13,893 nucleotides of DNA from Candidatus Hodarchaeota archaeon. GTDB taxonomy: Archaea; Asgardarchaeota; Heimdallarchaeia; Hodarchaeales; Hodarchaeaceae. The notes beneath the pieces are model-generated. The model ran no database searches, was not told the DNA's origin, and worked only from the letters and a program-made list of their open reading frames with translations. Positions 1 through 6,839 of this stretch are shown here, one piece after another (position 1 is the stretch's first letter; every line of letters begins with the position of its first letter). A program made the position numbers and the translations under genes. The stretch spans positions 1 through 13,893 of the forward strand of contig JAUUVJ010000049.1 in NCBI GenBank assembly GCA_030589605.1. The letters run 5' to 3'.

Positions 1-300
1 GAAGGGATAGCAATGACTAGAGATGGAGGAACGTATGTCATTGTTGGACAATATACAGATGCGGGAAATATTCAATTAAATCCTCATCTAGATATTAATA
101 AGAAACATATTACAATAAGAGGATCCTGGGGAAGTGATTTTAGTCATTTTTACCTAGCAGTAAAACTGGTTGAAAAATTCTCTTCAAAATATCCTTTTGA
201 GAAGATTATAAGCAAAGAATACACATTAGATGAAGTAGCAACAGCATTAGATGATGTTGAGCACTTAAGAATAATGAAAGCAATTGTCAAACCAAACTAA
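1..300 (+). CDS. Zinc-type (MDR) alcohol dehydrogenase-like oxidoreductase, C-terminal part
   Basis: The reading frame is open from base 1 to the TAA at 298-300, giving about 99 residues, so the gene begins outside the window. The internal ATG at 13 is not its start. The segment opens with a strand-turn-strand (DGGTYVIVGQYTDAG) typical of the last part of the Rossmann domain in medium-chain dehydrogenases/reductases. It ends with the usual C-terminal helix and strand (ISKEYTLDEVATALDDVEH...KAIVKPN), which in this family packs the tail back on the catalytic domain. The zinc and nucleotide-binding residues lie upstream and cannot be checked. The substrate is unknown; a role with the acyl-CoA genes downstream is only suggested by position. 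The family call is fairly safe, the subfamily is not. Confidence 0.75.
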   Translation, partial: EGIAMTRDGGTYVIVGQYTDAGNIQLNPHLDINKKHITIRGSWGSDFSHFYLAVKLVEKFSSKYPFEKIISKEYTLDEVATALDDVEHLRIMKAIVKPN

Positions 301-326
301 ATAGACAAAAGGATTGAGAAAATTTT

Positions 327-1316
327 TTGAAACCATATACCAAGGAAGAATTTGTTTCTTTTAATGGAACAGAATTATTCCCAGGAGTCGTGTTAGTTAG
401 ACCCTCTGTTAAGAAATATTTGACATCAAATTCTTTATTGTTCGTAGATGAGATTACACTAATTGTAGATTCAGGATTTCAACATAATACTGATCAACTG
501 ATGAAAGTTAGAAAATTATTCAATCCTGATATACTGTTTTTTTCCCATTATCATTTAGATCATACTTTTGGTTGTCATACTTTTCCAGATAGCAGAAAAA
601 TTATCCATCAAATTGAAAGAGACGCTCTTACTACGTCTGAATTATTTATCCAATTCTGTTATAATGGTTCTACAATCCCCAATAAAGAACTAGCTTTCTG
701 GAATAAGCGTTTTCAGGATTTTTTAAATGTCGAAAACCTTTCAAATTGGGATGATTTGCATTTAAATGACGTAAAAACATTTAAAGGTAATGATATTATT
801 GATCTTGGAAATTTTCAACTTGAAATAATTCATTTACCAGGACATTCTCCAGGACATTGTGGACTATATGACCCACTAAGTCAAATTTTATTCATTGGAG
901 ATATGGAAATCTCAAGTAATTTCGGGCCATGGTACGGTTGGCCAAATTCTGATCTTCCAACCTTTAGGAAATCTGTGAATACTGTGATTGACTTCATAGA
1001 AACGCATGAAATTTCCCGAATTATCTCTAGTCACTCTCGAGAGGTTACTAAGGAGGAGGGATTAATTCTCCTTCGTCGTTTTTACAGTTACTTTGATATT
1101 CGAAAACAGCAAATTTTCAACTACATTTCGTATCATAACGATGGAGTTACACTTAAACGAATTGCTGACCAATCTTTAATCTATAAAGGAAAAAAAAGTA
1201 ATCCATCGTTCGTATGGGAATCTTTTGAGTTAATACATATTGAACACCATATCAAGGAACTAATCAGTCACAATCAAATACTAATGGAAGGCAATTTAAT
1301 AAGAAAGCATGATTAA
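327..1316 (+). CDS. Metallo-beta-lactamase-fold hydrolase with C-terminal winged-helix domain (LACTB2/glyoxalase II-like)
   Basis: The 329-residue protein starts at TTG 327. That start is the only one leaving a normal N-terminus; no strong ribosome site is visible. The di-metal MBL ligands are all present: HYHLDH at residues 74-79 (H74, H76, D78, H79), H173 in LPGHSPGH, D192 in FIGDME, and H236 in ISSHSRE. Residues about 250-329 form a small helix-rich winged-helix-like domain (HIEHHIKELISHNQILMEGN), as in LACTB2-type hydrolases. This family usually cleaves thioesters, phosphodiesters or esters. Next to beta-oxidation genes an acyl-CoA or acyl-glutathione-like thioesterase role is possible but unproven. 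It follows the MDR gene by 26 bp and may be cotranscribed with it. A relic of a related gene's last domain lies at about 9100-9270. Confidence 0.85.
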   Translation: MKPYTKEEFVSFNGTELFPGVVLVRPSVKKYLTSNSLLFVDEITLIVDSGFQHNTDQLMKVRKLFNPDILFFSHYHLDHTFGCHTFPDSRKIIHQIERDALTTSELFIQFCYNGSTIPNKELAFWNKRFQDFLNVENLSNWDDLHLNDVKTFKGNDIIDLGNFQLEIIHLPGHSPGHCGLYDPLSQILFIGDMEISSNFGPWYGWPNSDLPTFRKSVNTVIDFIETHEISRIISSHSREVTKEEGLILLRRFYSYFDIRKQQIFNYISYHNDGVTLKRIADQSLIYKGKKSNPSFVWESFELIHIEHHIKELISHNQILMEGNLIRKHD

Positions 1317-1800
1317 TTTTGTCCGACAAAGTAAAATTTCTCGTATTCAGTGACCTCTTTCGGTCACAAACTTAAGAAACCTACTGTTCCTATTTTCGAT
1401 CATGGGGTGATGACAAAAACTAATTCCTTTGCTCTAAGGGCGTCTTCTCTTGTAACTACGTTAGACGAGTTACCCGTCAAAGGCAAGCGAAGAATAACCA
1501 ATTATGTAGAAATTCATCGGTGCTTGAAATCTCAAAAATAGATCTGCTGCAAGTAGTCCCAATGGAAAGCAAGCATTCTCTGGTTGTTCCCCTGCCGGAT
1601 AGCGGATGTGTGACTCATCCTGGCCAGAACTATTTTCCTAATAGTTGTCTGACAAATCTAGTCATGAATCTTAATCTTCAATGGTATTTCAGGAAATGTT
1701 TGAGACCGAACACATATAATTTTTCTGATTTATTGGTCAGGGAAAATCTAAATAGCTCACCAATCCGAGTATAGTAATTAAAAGATACTAAGTGATTTTA
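1317..1800 (+). other. GC-rich spacer with hairpins; no recognisable gene
   Basis: About 480 bp lie between the MBL gene and HBD1. Only two short unrecognised reading frames occur, 1350-1541 (63 codons, GTG start) and 1520-1774 (84 codons, GTG start). They overlap in different frames and neither resembles a family I know. Base composition differs from the genes: I count 27 G/C of 60 in 1441-1500 and 31 of 60 in 1561-1620, against 23 of 60 in a sample from the thiolase gene (8401-8460). Two clean hairpins are present. One is GTGACC-tctttc-GGTCAC at 1350-1367, just past the MBL stop. The other is AACTATT-ttcct-AATAGTT at 1628-1646. The stretch could be a decayed foreign gene, a structured RNA, or a UTR. 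Confidence 0.4.
1792..1796 (+). promoter_or_regulatory. Ribosome-binding site core GTGAT for HBD1
   Basis: GTGAT matches the GGTGAT part of the complement of the 16S rRNA 3' end and sits 4 nt before ATG 1801. The GTG in it also reads as a possible in-frame start adding three residues. It is more likely the binding site than the start codon, because HBD2 has the same arrangement at 5535. Confidence 0.4.
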
Positions 1801-2976
1801 ATGAGAAATGTGAAAAATATCGCTATAGTCGGTGTAGGACAAATGGGTAAAGGTATTGCCCAAGTTTGTCTAATGGCTGGTTACAATGTGATTCTGAATG
1901 ATGTCCAGAATACTATTATCGAAAATGCAGCTAGCTATATCGAGAATGGGCTTAAGAAGCTGGAAAAAAAGGGTCAACTTCACGGAGAGTTGACTGCAGC
2001 TTACATCCTAGAAAAATTGGACACTACAACTAATTTGGTTGATGCTGTAGCTAATGCAGATTATATTATAGAAGCGATAGTCGAAAAAGTAGAGATTAAA
2101 CAGAAAGTATGCAAAAAAGCACTTGATAATTCCCCTAATCATTGTGTCTTTGCATCAAATACTTCTAGTATAAGGATTACTGATATTGCTAAGACGTGTA
2201 GTAAATCCGCTAATGTCATTGGAATGCACTTCTTCAATCCTGCACCCTTAATGCGCTTAATTGAAATTATTGCAGGAGAACAAAGCTCAAAAGAAGCAAT
2301 TAATATTGGAATCGAAGTTGGGGAAAGTTTACCATGCTTGAGAGGTGATCGATATGTTCCTCAAGTGTTGAAGGATCGACCTGGTTTTATTGTCAATCGT
2401 GTACTAGCTCCTGGAAGGATTTATTCTGAATATATTTACGATCTCGCCCACAAACAAGGTATTCCGTGGGAACAAGTTGATGCAGATATAACAGGTCCAA
2501 AAGAACCCATGAGCAGACTAGTTCTAGCAGATTTTGTTGGACGTGATGTGTCATTTCATACAGCAGAATATTATGCTGATACTCTCTCACCAGATTTTGC
2601 ACCTGGTGAATTTGTAAGAAAACAAGTTGCAGAGGGTAATTTGGGGGCAAAAACAGGACGGGGTTTCTATGACTGGTCTAAAGGTAGACCAAAACCAAAC
2701 TTATCCAAAAAAGCAGGGATTGTAAATCCCATGGTTTATACAGCAATTGGGGCCAATGAAGGATGTCGAGTGCTCGAAGAAGGTGTGTGTCGTAGCTGGA
2801 AAGTGATCGATGAAGCAATCCTTGCAGGTATGAATTTTCCTGGCCCAATGAAAGCGGCTACAAAAGAATACAGACAGATGGCCAAGCTTCTTGACAAATA
2901 TTCCGAAAAACTCAAGAAACAATACCTTAAACCCATTGAACTCTTTAAATCTGGGAATTTCAGGAGATATGAATGA
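1801..2976 (+). CDS. 3-hydroxyacyl-CoA dehydrogenase (HBD1)
   Basis: The 391-residue enzyme is predicted to oxidise 3-hydroxyacyl-CoA to 3-oxoacyl-CoA with NAD+, the third step of beta-oxidation. The N-terminal Rossmann domain has GVGQMGKGIA at 11-20. The active-site set is present: SNTSS 119-123, H143 in GMHFFNP (catalytic His), E155 (its Glu partner), and N199 in GFIVNR. The first 3HCDH C-terminal domain runs to GRGFYDW (about 286-292). A second, shorter copy follows (about 310-391: ANEGCRVLEEGV...IDEAI), giving more length than the classic enzyme of about 280 residues. About eight extra residues (CLRGDRYV, about 179-186) precede the KDRPGF motif. ATG 1801 is preferred over GTG 1792. It looks fully functional, unlike HBD2, which lacks the FNP motif. 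Confidence 0.92.
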   Translation: MRNVKNIAIVGVGQMGKGIAQVCLMAGYNVILNDVQNTIIENAASYIENGLKKLEKKGQLHGELTAAYILEKLDTTTNLVDAVANADYIIEAIVEKVEIKQKVCKKALDNSPNHCVFASNTSSIRITDIAKTCSKSANVIGMHFFNPAPLMRLIEIIAGEQSSKEAINIGIEVGESLPCLRGDRYVPQVLKDRPGFIVNRVLAPGRIYSEYIYDLAHKQGIPWEQVDADITGPKEPMSRLVLADFVGRDVSFHTAEYYADTLSPDFAPGEFVRKQVAEGNLGAKTGRGFYDWSKGRPKPNLSKKAGIVNPMVYTAIGANEGCRVLEEGVCRSWKVIDEAILAGMNFPGPMKAATKEYRQMAKLLDKYSEKLKKQYLKPIELFKSGNFRRYE

Positions 2977-3072
2977 AGTCTCTATTTCTAGAGAATGATA
3001 CCTGGATTCACTATTAGATTTAATTGGAATAATAATTAGAAGTCTATATACAGAATCTTTCCTCTCAAATAC

Positions 3073-3080
3073 TTTAAAAA
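3073..3080 (+). promoter_or_regulatory. TATA-like box upstream of the MaoC-like gene
   Basis: TTTAAAAA is centred about 37 nt before ATG 3113. With the usual archaeal spacing of about 26 nt, transcription would begin near 3102. That is after the alternative ATG at 3092, which argues for the 3113 start. The thiolase (7743-7750) and mannosidase (13692-13699) genes have the same arrangement. Confidence 0.35.
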
Positions 3081-3112
3081 AATATCATTGAATGAGAAGA
3101 AGGGAATTAATC

Positions 3113-4003
3113 ATGGAAGTAAATTCATCTATCGTTAAAACTAAATTCAATGAAAGAAAATGTGACATTTCATGGCGTGATATTATGATTTATGCAGCTG
3201 CGATCGGAGATAACAATCCTTGTTATCTGAATGACGAAAGGGAAGGTGGAATCATTGCTCATCCTATGTTTCCAGTCACTCTTACCATGCCAATTGCTGA
3301 AAATTTAGGAGATTATGTTAATGAAGAAAGTGTTGAAGATTTTCAATATGATGTGCTAATGACTAGTGTTCATTATTCAGAATATATCAAAATCCATCGC
3401 TTAATTCGGCCTAATGATATACTCACTGTTCATACTAAGATTGCAGCTTTACTTCCTCACAGGGTAGGTACCCATATTATACTTTGTTGTGAAACCATTG
3501 ATAACTCTAATAAGCCTGTTTTTACCGAATATCTTGGGGGTATGTTGCGAGGTGTTCAATGTATAGGAGGGGAAAAAGGAAGAAAAAATTTATTCCAAAT
3601 ACCTATTTGTGAAGATACCGGAAAAACAGAGTGGGAAAAAGAAATATTCATTGATCCGTTGAGAGCACACATATATGATGGTTGTGTAGGTCCCAATATG
3701 CCGTTTCATACCTCCAGAGATTTTGCTCTTAGTGTGGGATTACCTGATATTTTATTACAAGGAGTATGTACTTTAGCAATGGCTGTTCGCGAAATTATAA
3801 ATAAAGAATTAAACGGGGATCCAACCGATATCACTGACATCGCTTGTAAGTTTACTTCAATGGTTATTCCTGGATCACATATAAGAGTTGCTTTAGCCAA
3901 GTCCAAAATAAATAAAACAAGTAAAGAATTTTTCTTTGAAGTTTTTAATGAGAAACAAAAGAAAGCAATCCGTGAAGGATATTTGAAGGTCAAACATTCT
4001 TAA
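3113..4003 (+). CDS. MaoC-like double-hotdog protein (FAS1-like dehydratase type), atypical active site
   Basis: The 296-residue protein has two hotdog halves. The N-terminal half (about 10-150) has the non-catalytic FAS1-dehydratase signature: YAAAIGDNNPCYLND (28-41) and GIIAHPMF, then RPNDILTVHTKI. The C-terminal half (about 170-296) aligns without gaps to the hydratase-2 motif, but the usual GDxNPxH reads GPNMPFH (193-199). The catalytic Asp position is P194 and the Asn position is M196; H199 is kept. The usual ILHG reads ILLQG. Normal relatives hydrate or dehydrate enoyl-/3-hydroxyacyl-CoA, with R stereospecificity. This one may be inactive, structural, or changed in chemistry. ATG 3113 is preferred over 3092 because of the TATA spacing and a purine-rich AAGGGA 7 nt upstream. 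It lies between HBD1 and an HBD-tail relic. Confidence 0.8.
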   Translation: MEVNSSIVKTKFNERKCDISWRDIMIYAAAIGDNNPCYLNDEREGGIIAHPMFPVTLTMPIAENLGDYVNEESVEDFQYDVLMTSVHYSEYIKIHRLIRPNDILTVHTKIAALLPHRVGTHIILCCETIDNSNKPVFTEYLGGMLRGVQCIGGEKGRKNLFQIPICEDTGKTEWEKEIFIDPLRAHIYDGCVGPNMPFHTSRDFALSVGLPDILLQGVCTLAMAVREIINKELNGDPTDITDIACKFTSMVIPGSHIRVALAKSKINKTSKEFFFEVFNEKQKKAIREGYLKVKHS

Positions 4004-4020
4004 TGGGATTTATATAAGCT

Positions 4021-4068
4021 AAGAATTCGTATCCTAAGTCTGTTGAACTACTTCAATCAGGAAATTTA
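4021..4068 (+). pseudogene. Possible relic of a 3-hydroxyacyl-CoA dehydrogenase 3' end
   Basis: Sixteen codons between the convergent MaoC-like and acyl-CoA dehydrogenase genes read KNSYPKSVELLQSGNL. They match the HBD1 tail KKQYLKPIELFKSGNF (K..Y.K..EL..SGN). I count 8 of 16 residues and about 32 of 48 bases identical, with many differences at third positions. A TAA in the same frame at 4015-4017 and the lack of upstream similarity mean it cannot be a gene now. It is short, so chance similarity is not excluded. Together with the true HBD1 tail it flanks the MaoC-like gene as a degenerate direct repeat. Confidence 0.4.
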
Positions 4069-4117
4069 ATTTCAATGGCATGCACCGTGGGAAACAGTAT
4101 AATTTGTTCAGGATGGT

Positions 4118-5323
4118 TCATTCTCCTGGTTTATAAGGAGGAAGTTTACATCTAAGTTCTGGTTTTTTTCGAAATCCAAGTATAAAAGAACCTTGGATAA
4201 GTTTCTGAATTTCGTTTGTGCCTTCTAGAATTGTATTAGCTCGTGCATTTCTCCAAAACCGTTCTAATGGGAAATCTCCACTAAAACCCATTGCTCCATG
4301 AATTTGAATCGCTCTATTGGCTGCATCAGAAGCATAATTTGTTGCTTGCCATTTAGCCATTCCTGTTTCTCGTGTATTTTCAATTCCTTGGTTTTTTAAC
4401 CATCCTGCTTTAAAAACAAGAAGCTGGGACTGGTCATACCCTGCTTGAATAAACGCCAGATGTTCTTGAATCAACTGAAATTTTCCAATTTCTTGACCAA
4501 AAGCCTTTCTTTCGTGACAGTATTTCTTCGATGCTTCGAGACTAGCTCTAATAGACCCAACAGCTCCAGCAGCAACTGTATATCGTCCATTATCTAGTGC
4601 TGTCATAGCAATTTTGAATCCTTCTGCTTCTCTGCCAAGAAGATTCGCTGCAGGAACTCTGACGTTCTGTAATACTATTTCACCTGTATCACCAGCTCTA
4701 ACTCCGAGCTTATTATGGAAAACACTAATTGTGACACCTTGTAATTCTTTTTCCACAATAAAACAAGCAATACCTTTAACCCCTTTTTCTTTTCCCACTC
4801 GTGCGAAAATTAGAAAGCTATCTGCTACTTCCACCATGCTAATCCATTGTTTAGTTCCATTCAAGACATATTCATCCCCCTCTTGATGTGCACGGGTTTG
4901 TAAATTAGCAACATCGGATCCACATCCCGGCTCTGTTAGACCAAAGGCACCAATTTTCTCTCCCTGAGCTTGTGGGATTAAATATTTTTCTTTTTGTTCT
5001 TCTGATGCCCACCACCATAATGTACAGCTACTTAAGGCCGTATGAACAGACATAATGACTCTCAAAGAGGTGTCAATTCGTTCTAATTCCTCACACACAA
5101 GAGCAAGAGCGATATAATCGAAACCTGCACCACCGTACTTCTCAGGTATACAAACCCCCAATATACCCAGCTCTCCCATTTTTGGTAGAACTTCAGGATA
5201 AAGACTTTTCTGCGCTTTATCATATTCATTTACTTTAGGTGCTATATCACGTTCGACGTAATCTTTAACACTATCTCGCAGCATTAGATGTTCTTCGGAA
5301 AGTTTAAAATCAATCATTTTCAT
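4118..5323 (-). CDS. Acyl-CoA dehydrogenase (short/medium-chain type)
   Basis: The 401-residue flavoenzyme is predicted to catalyse alpha,beta-dehydrogenation of acyl-CoA to trans-2-enoyl-CoA, the first step of beta-oxidation, passing electrons to ETF (not in this window). All hallmarks are present: N-terminal helical domain to about 125, signature GAFGLTEPGCGSD (125-137), beta-domain with KQWIS, signature QIHGAMGFSGDFPLERFWR (340-358), and catalytic base E367 in LEGTNEIQK. Length is typical. The start is the ATG at 5323-5321; a second Met two codons later is possible. It is the only beta-oxidation gene on the minus strand, convergent with the MaoC-like gene and divergent from HBD2 across 220 bp. 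The residues do not settle chain-length preference; short-chain, glutaryl- or isovaleryl-type substrates remain possible. Confidence 0.94.
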   Translation of the reverse strand: MKMIDFKLSEEHLMLRDSVKDYVERDIAPKVNEYDKAQKSLYPEVLPKMGELGILGVCIPEKYGGAGFDYIALALVCEELERIDTSLRVIMSVHTALSSCTLWWWASEEQKEKYLIPQAQGEKIGAFGLTEPGCGSDVANLQTRAHQEGDEYVLNGTKQWISMVEVADSFLIFARVGKEKGVKGIACFIVEKELQGVTISVFHNKLGVRAGDTGEIVLQNVRVPAANLLGREAEGFKIAMTALDNGRYTVAAGAVGSIRASLEASKKYCHERKAFGQEIGKFQLIQEHLAFIQAGYDQSQLLVFKAGWLKNQGIENTRETGMAKWQATNYASDAANRAIQIHGAMGFSGDFPLERFWRNARANTILEGTNEIQKLIQGSFILGFRKKPELRCKLPPYKPGE

Positions 5324-5367
5324 TCAACCTGCTAAATAATTCAATGTCTTAGCTTTAACCTATTCTT

Positions 5368-5381
5368 CTAATAGCTATTAG
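5368..5381. promoter_or_regulatory. Perfect 14-bp palindrome, candidate operator
   Basis: CTAATAGCTATTAG is an exact inverted repeat in the 220-bp region between the divergent acyl-CoA dehydrogenase and HBD2 genes, 45 bp from the acyl-CoA dehydrogenase start. Its place suits a dimeric regulator controlling both directions. TetR-family FadR proteins bind palindromes in fatty-acid gene clusters of bacteria and of Sulfolobus. No regulator gene is visible here, so the function is inferred. Confidence 0.4.
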
Positions 5382-5534
5382 CATCATTTGATGAACAGCG
5401 ACCAATTTAATCGCAATTAGAACTAAAACCTTTTATTATTGGATTATTTATAGAATTTGTGTATAATGGGACTGTAGGAGAATTCAAAAATACTAAACTT
5501 GAAGTAAGCTAAAGAAATGTGAAATACAAAATTC

Positions 5535-5539
5535 GTGAT
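5535..5539 (+). promoter_or_regulatory. Ribosome-binding site core GTGAT for HBD2
   Basis: GTGAT sits 4 nt before ATG 5544, exactly as in HBD1. It decides between ATG 5544 and the in-frame GTG at 5535, which I take to be part of the binding site. Confidence 0.4.
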
Positions 5540-5543
5540 AAGA

Positions 5544-6746
5544 ATGAATGAAAGAGTGGATTTCAACACAGAAAATCTGAAAAAAGTTTCGGTCATAGGG
5601 GCAGGGCACATGGGTCATGGCATTGCAGAAGTAGCGCTTTTATCTAATTATTTCGTTTCTCTTGTTGATATTAGTGAAGAGAGGGTTACTAAAGGAAAGT
5701 CGTTGATCGATTGGTCCCTAAAAGAATTATTGAGAAAGTCAAAGATCACTGAGAAAAAATATAGTGAAATACGGAATAATCTCGAGATTTCCACAGATTT
5801 GGAAAAAGCTGTCAAAAACACCTTTCTATGCATTGAAGCAGTACCTGAAAAACTAGAGCTTAAAAAAAATGTCTTCAAAAAGTTAGATAAGTTTTCTCCC
5901 AAACAGACTATTTTAGCATCTAATACTTCTACAATGAGCATTACTGAAATTGCTAATATTACTCAACGTCCTGAAAAAGTATTTGGATTACATTTTCCTC
6001 CTCCCCCTGTCCTTGCGAATGTTGTTGAACTAGTTAGAGGAGAGAGAACCGCAGATAGCACAGTTAATCTTGGGATCGATTTTATAAAAAACTCACTCAA
6101 AATACCTATAATTTCGAAAGACAGTCCCGGATTTATCTGTAATAGTATCATGGCTCCTTCAATACTATTAATTCAACTAATGCTTGACCGAAAAGAATAT
6201 TCTCCAATGAAAATTGATGCTACAGCGTTGAATGAGAAAATGATAATGGGACCTTATGAACTCCTAGATTATATGGGACTGGATGTTGTGCATGATAGTT
6301 CGCTATATCTAGCAAAAAGACTTTCACCAGATTATACCCCAACGCAAATTATAACGAAATTAGTTAAAGAAAATAAACTAGGTAGAAAAACTGGAGAAGG
6401 TATCTATAAATGGGGTCCAGGAGGAAAGAGACCGTTTATCGATTTGTCAGATCCGGCGGATTTTGACCTTTTGGATCTAACACGTGTTCAAATCAATGAA
6501 GCAGTCAAAGTTCTGGAAGAAGGCGTTGGAACAGTGCATGATATTGAGATTGGGATGAAACTTTTTTATCACAATCCACAGGGACCTTTTGAAATGGTCA
6601 AAAAAATGAATTTAAGTGATTTGACAGTTTTCCTTGATAATTTATCTAATAGATATGGGAAAGAAGTATTTCGCGCACATAAATGGATCCGTAATAATAC
6701 TCTGGTCAAACGAATATCGAGTAATGATGAACCATTACGTTCTTAA
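5544..6746 (+). CDS. 3-hydroxyacyl-CoA dehydrogenase paralogue (HBD2) lacking the FNP motif
   Basis: The 400-residue protein has the same two-part architecture as HBD1, with a slightly longer N-terminus. The Rossmann motif is GAGHMGHGIA (19-28). Catalytic residues kept are SNTST 126-130, H150, E162 and N200 in GFICN. However, the near-invariant HFFNP after the catalytic His reads HFPPPP (150-155), and GFxxNR reads GFICNS. The DNA there (cct cct ccc cct) is in frame, with coding similarity on both sides, so no frameshift is evident. The duplicated C-terminal segment (about 313-400) carries INEAVKVLEEGV. Known HBDs oxidise 3-hydroxyacyl-CoA. This copy may use another acyl-CoA, be slower, or be non-catalytic. 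It heads a same-strand run with enoyl-CoA hydratase and thiolase. Confidence 0.88.
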   Translation: MNERVDFNTENLKKVSVIGAGHMGHGIAEVALLSNYFVSLVDISEERVTKGKSLIDWSLKELLRKSKITEKKYSEIRNNLEISTDLEKAVKNTFLCIEAVPEKLELKKNVFKKLDKFSPKQTILASNTSTMSITEIANITQRPEKVFGLHFPPPPVLANVVELVRGERTADSTVNLGIDFIKNSLKIPIISKDSPGFICNSIMAPSILLIQLMLDRKEYSPMKIDATALNEKMIMGPYELLDYMGLDVVHDSSLYLAKRLSPDYTPTQIITKLVKENKLGRKTGEGIYKWGPGGKRPFIDLSDPADFDLLDLTRVQINEAVKVLEEGVGTVHDIEIGMKLFYHNPQGPFEMVKKMNLSDLTVFLDNLSNRYGKEVFRAHKWIRNNTLVKRISSNDEPLRS

Positions 6747-6839
6747 GGATAATCCCCTCGATTGATGAAAAGGTTCCTTATTCTTCCCAATAAAATATTT
6801 GTATTTGCAAGAAAGTCAATCTGGTAAGAGGCTTAGAAA

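Noticed and set aside
1350..1774. Two overlapping ORFs as a real or frameshifted gene
   Set aside because: Neither frame nor their fusion resembles a known family, the starts are GTG without clear ribosome sites, and no motif is visible.
1792..1800. GTG start for HBD1 three codons upstream
   Set aside because: GTGAT is better explained as the ribosome-binding core; ATG 1801 gives the normal family N-terminus.
5440..5470. Bacterial-type promoter (TTGGAT, 17 nt, TATAAT) upstream of HBD2
   Set aside because: It is a single match in AT-rich DNA, not repeated at other genes, while TTTAAA boxes at fixed spacing recur. It is not enough to argue for a bacterial source.
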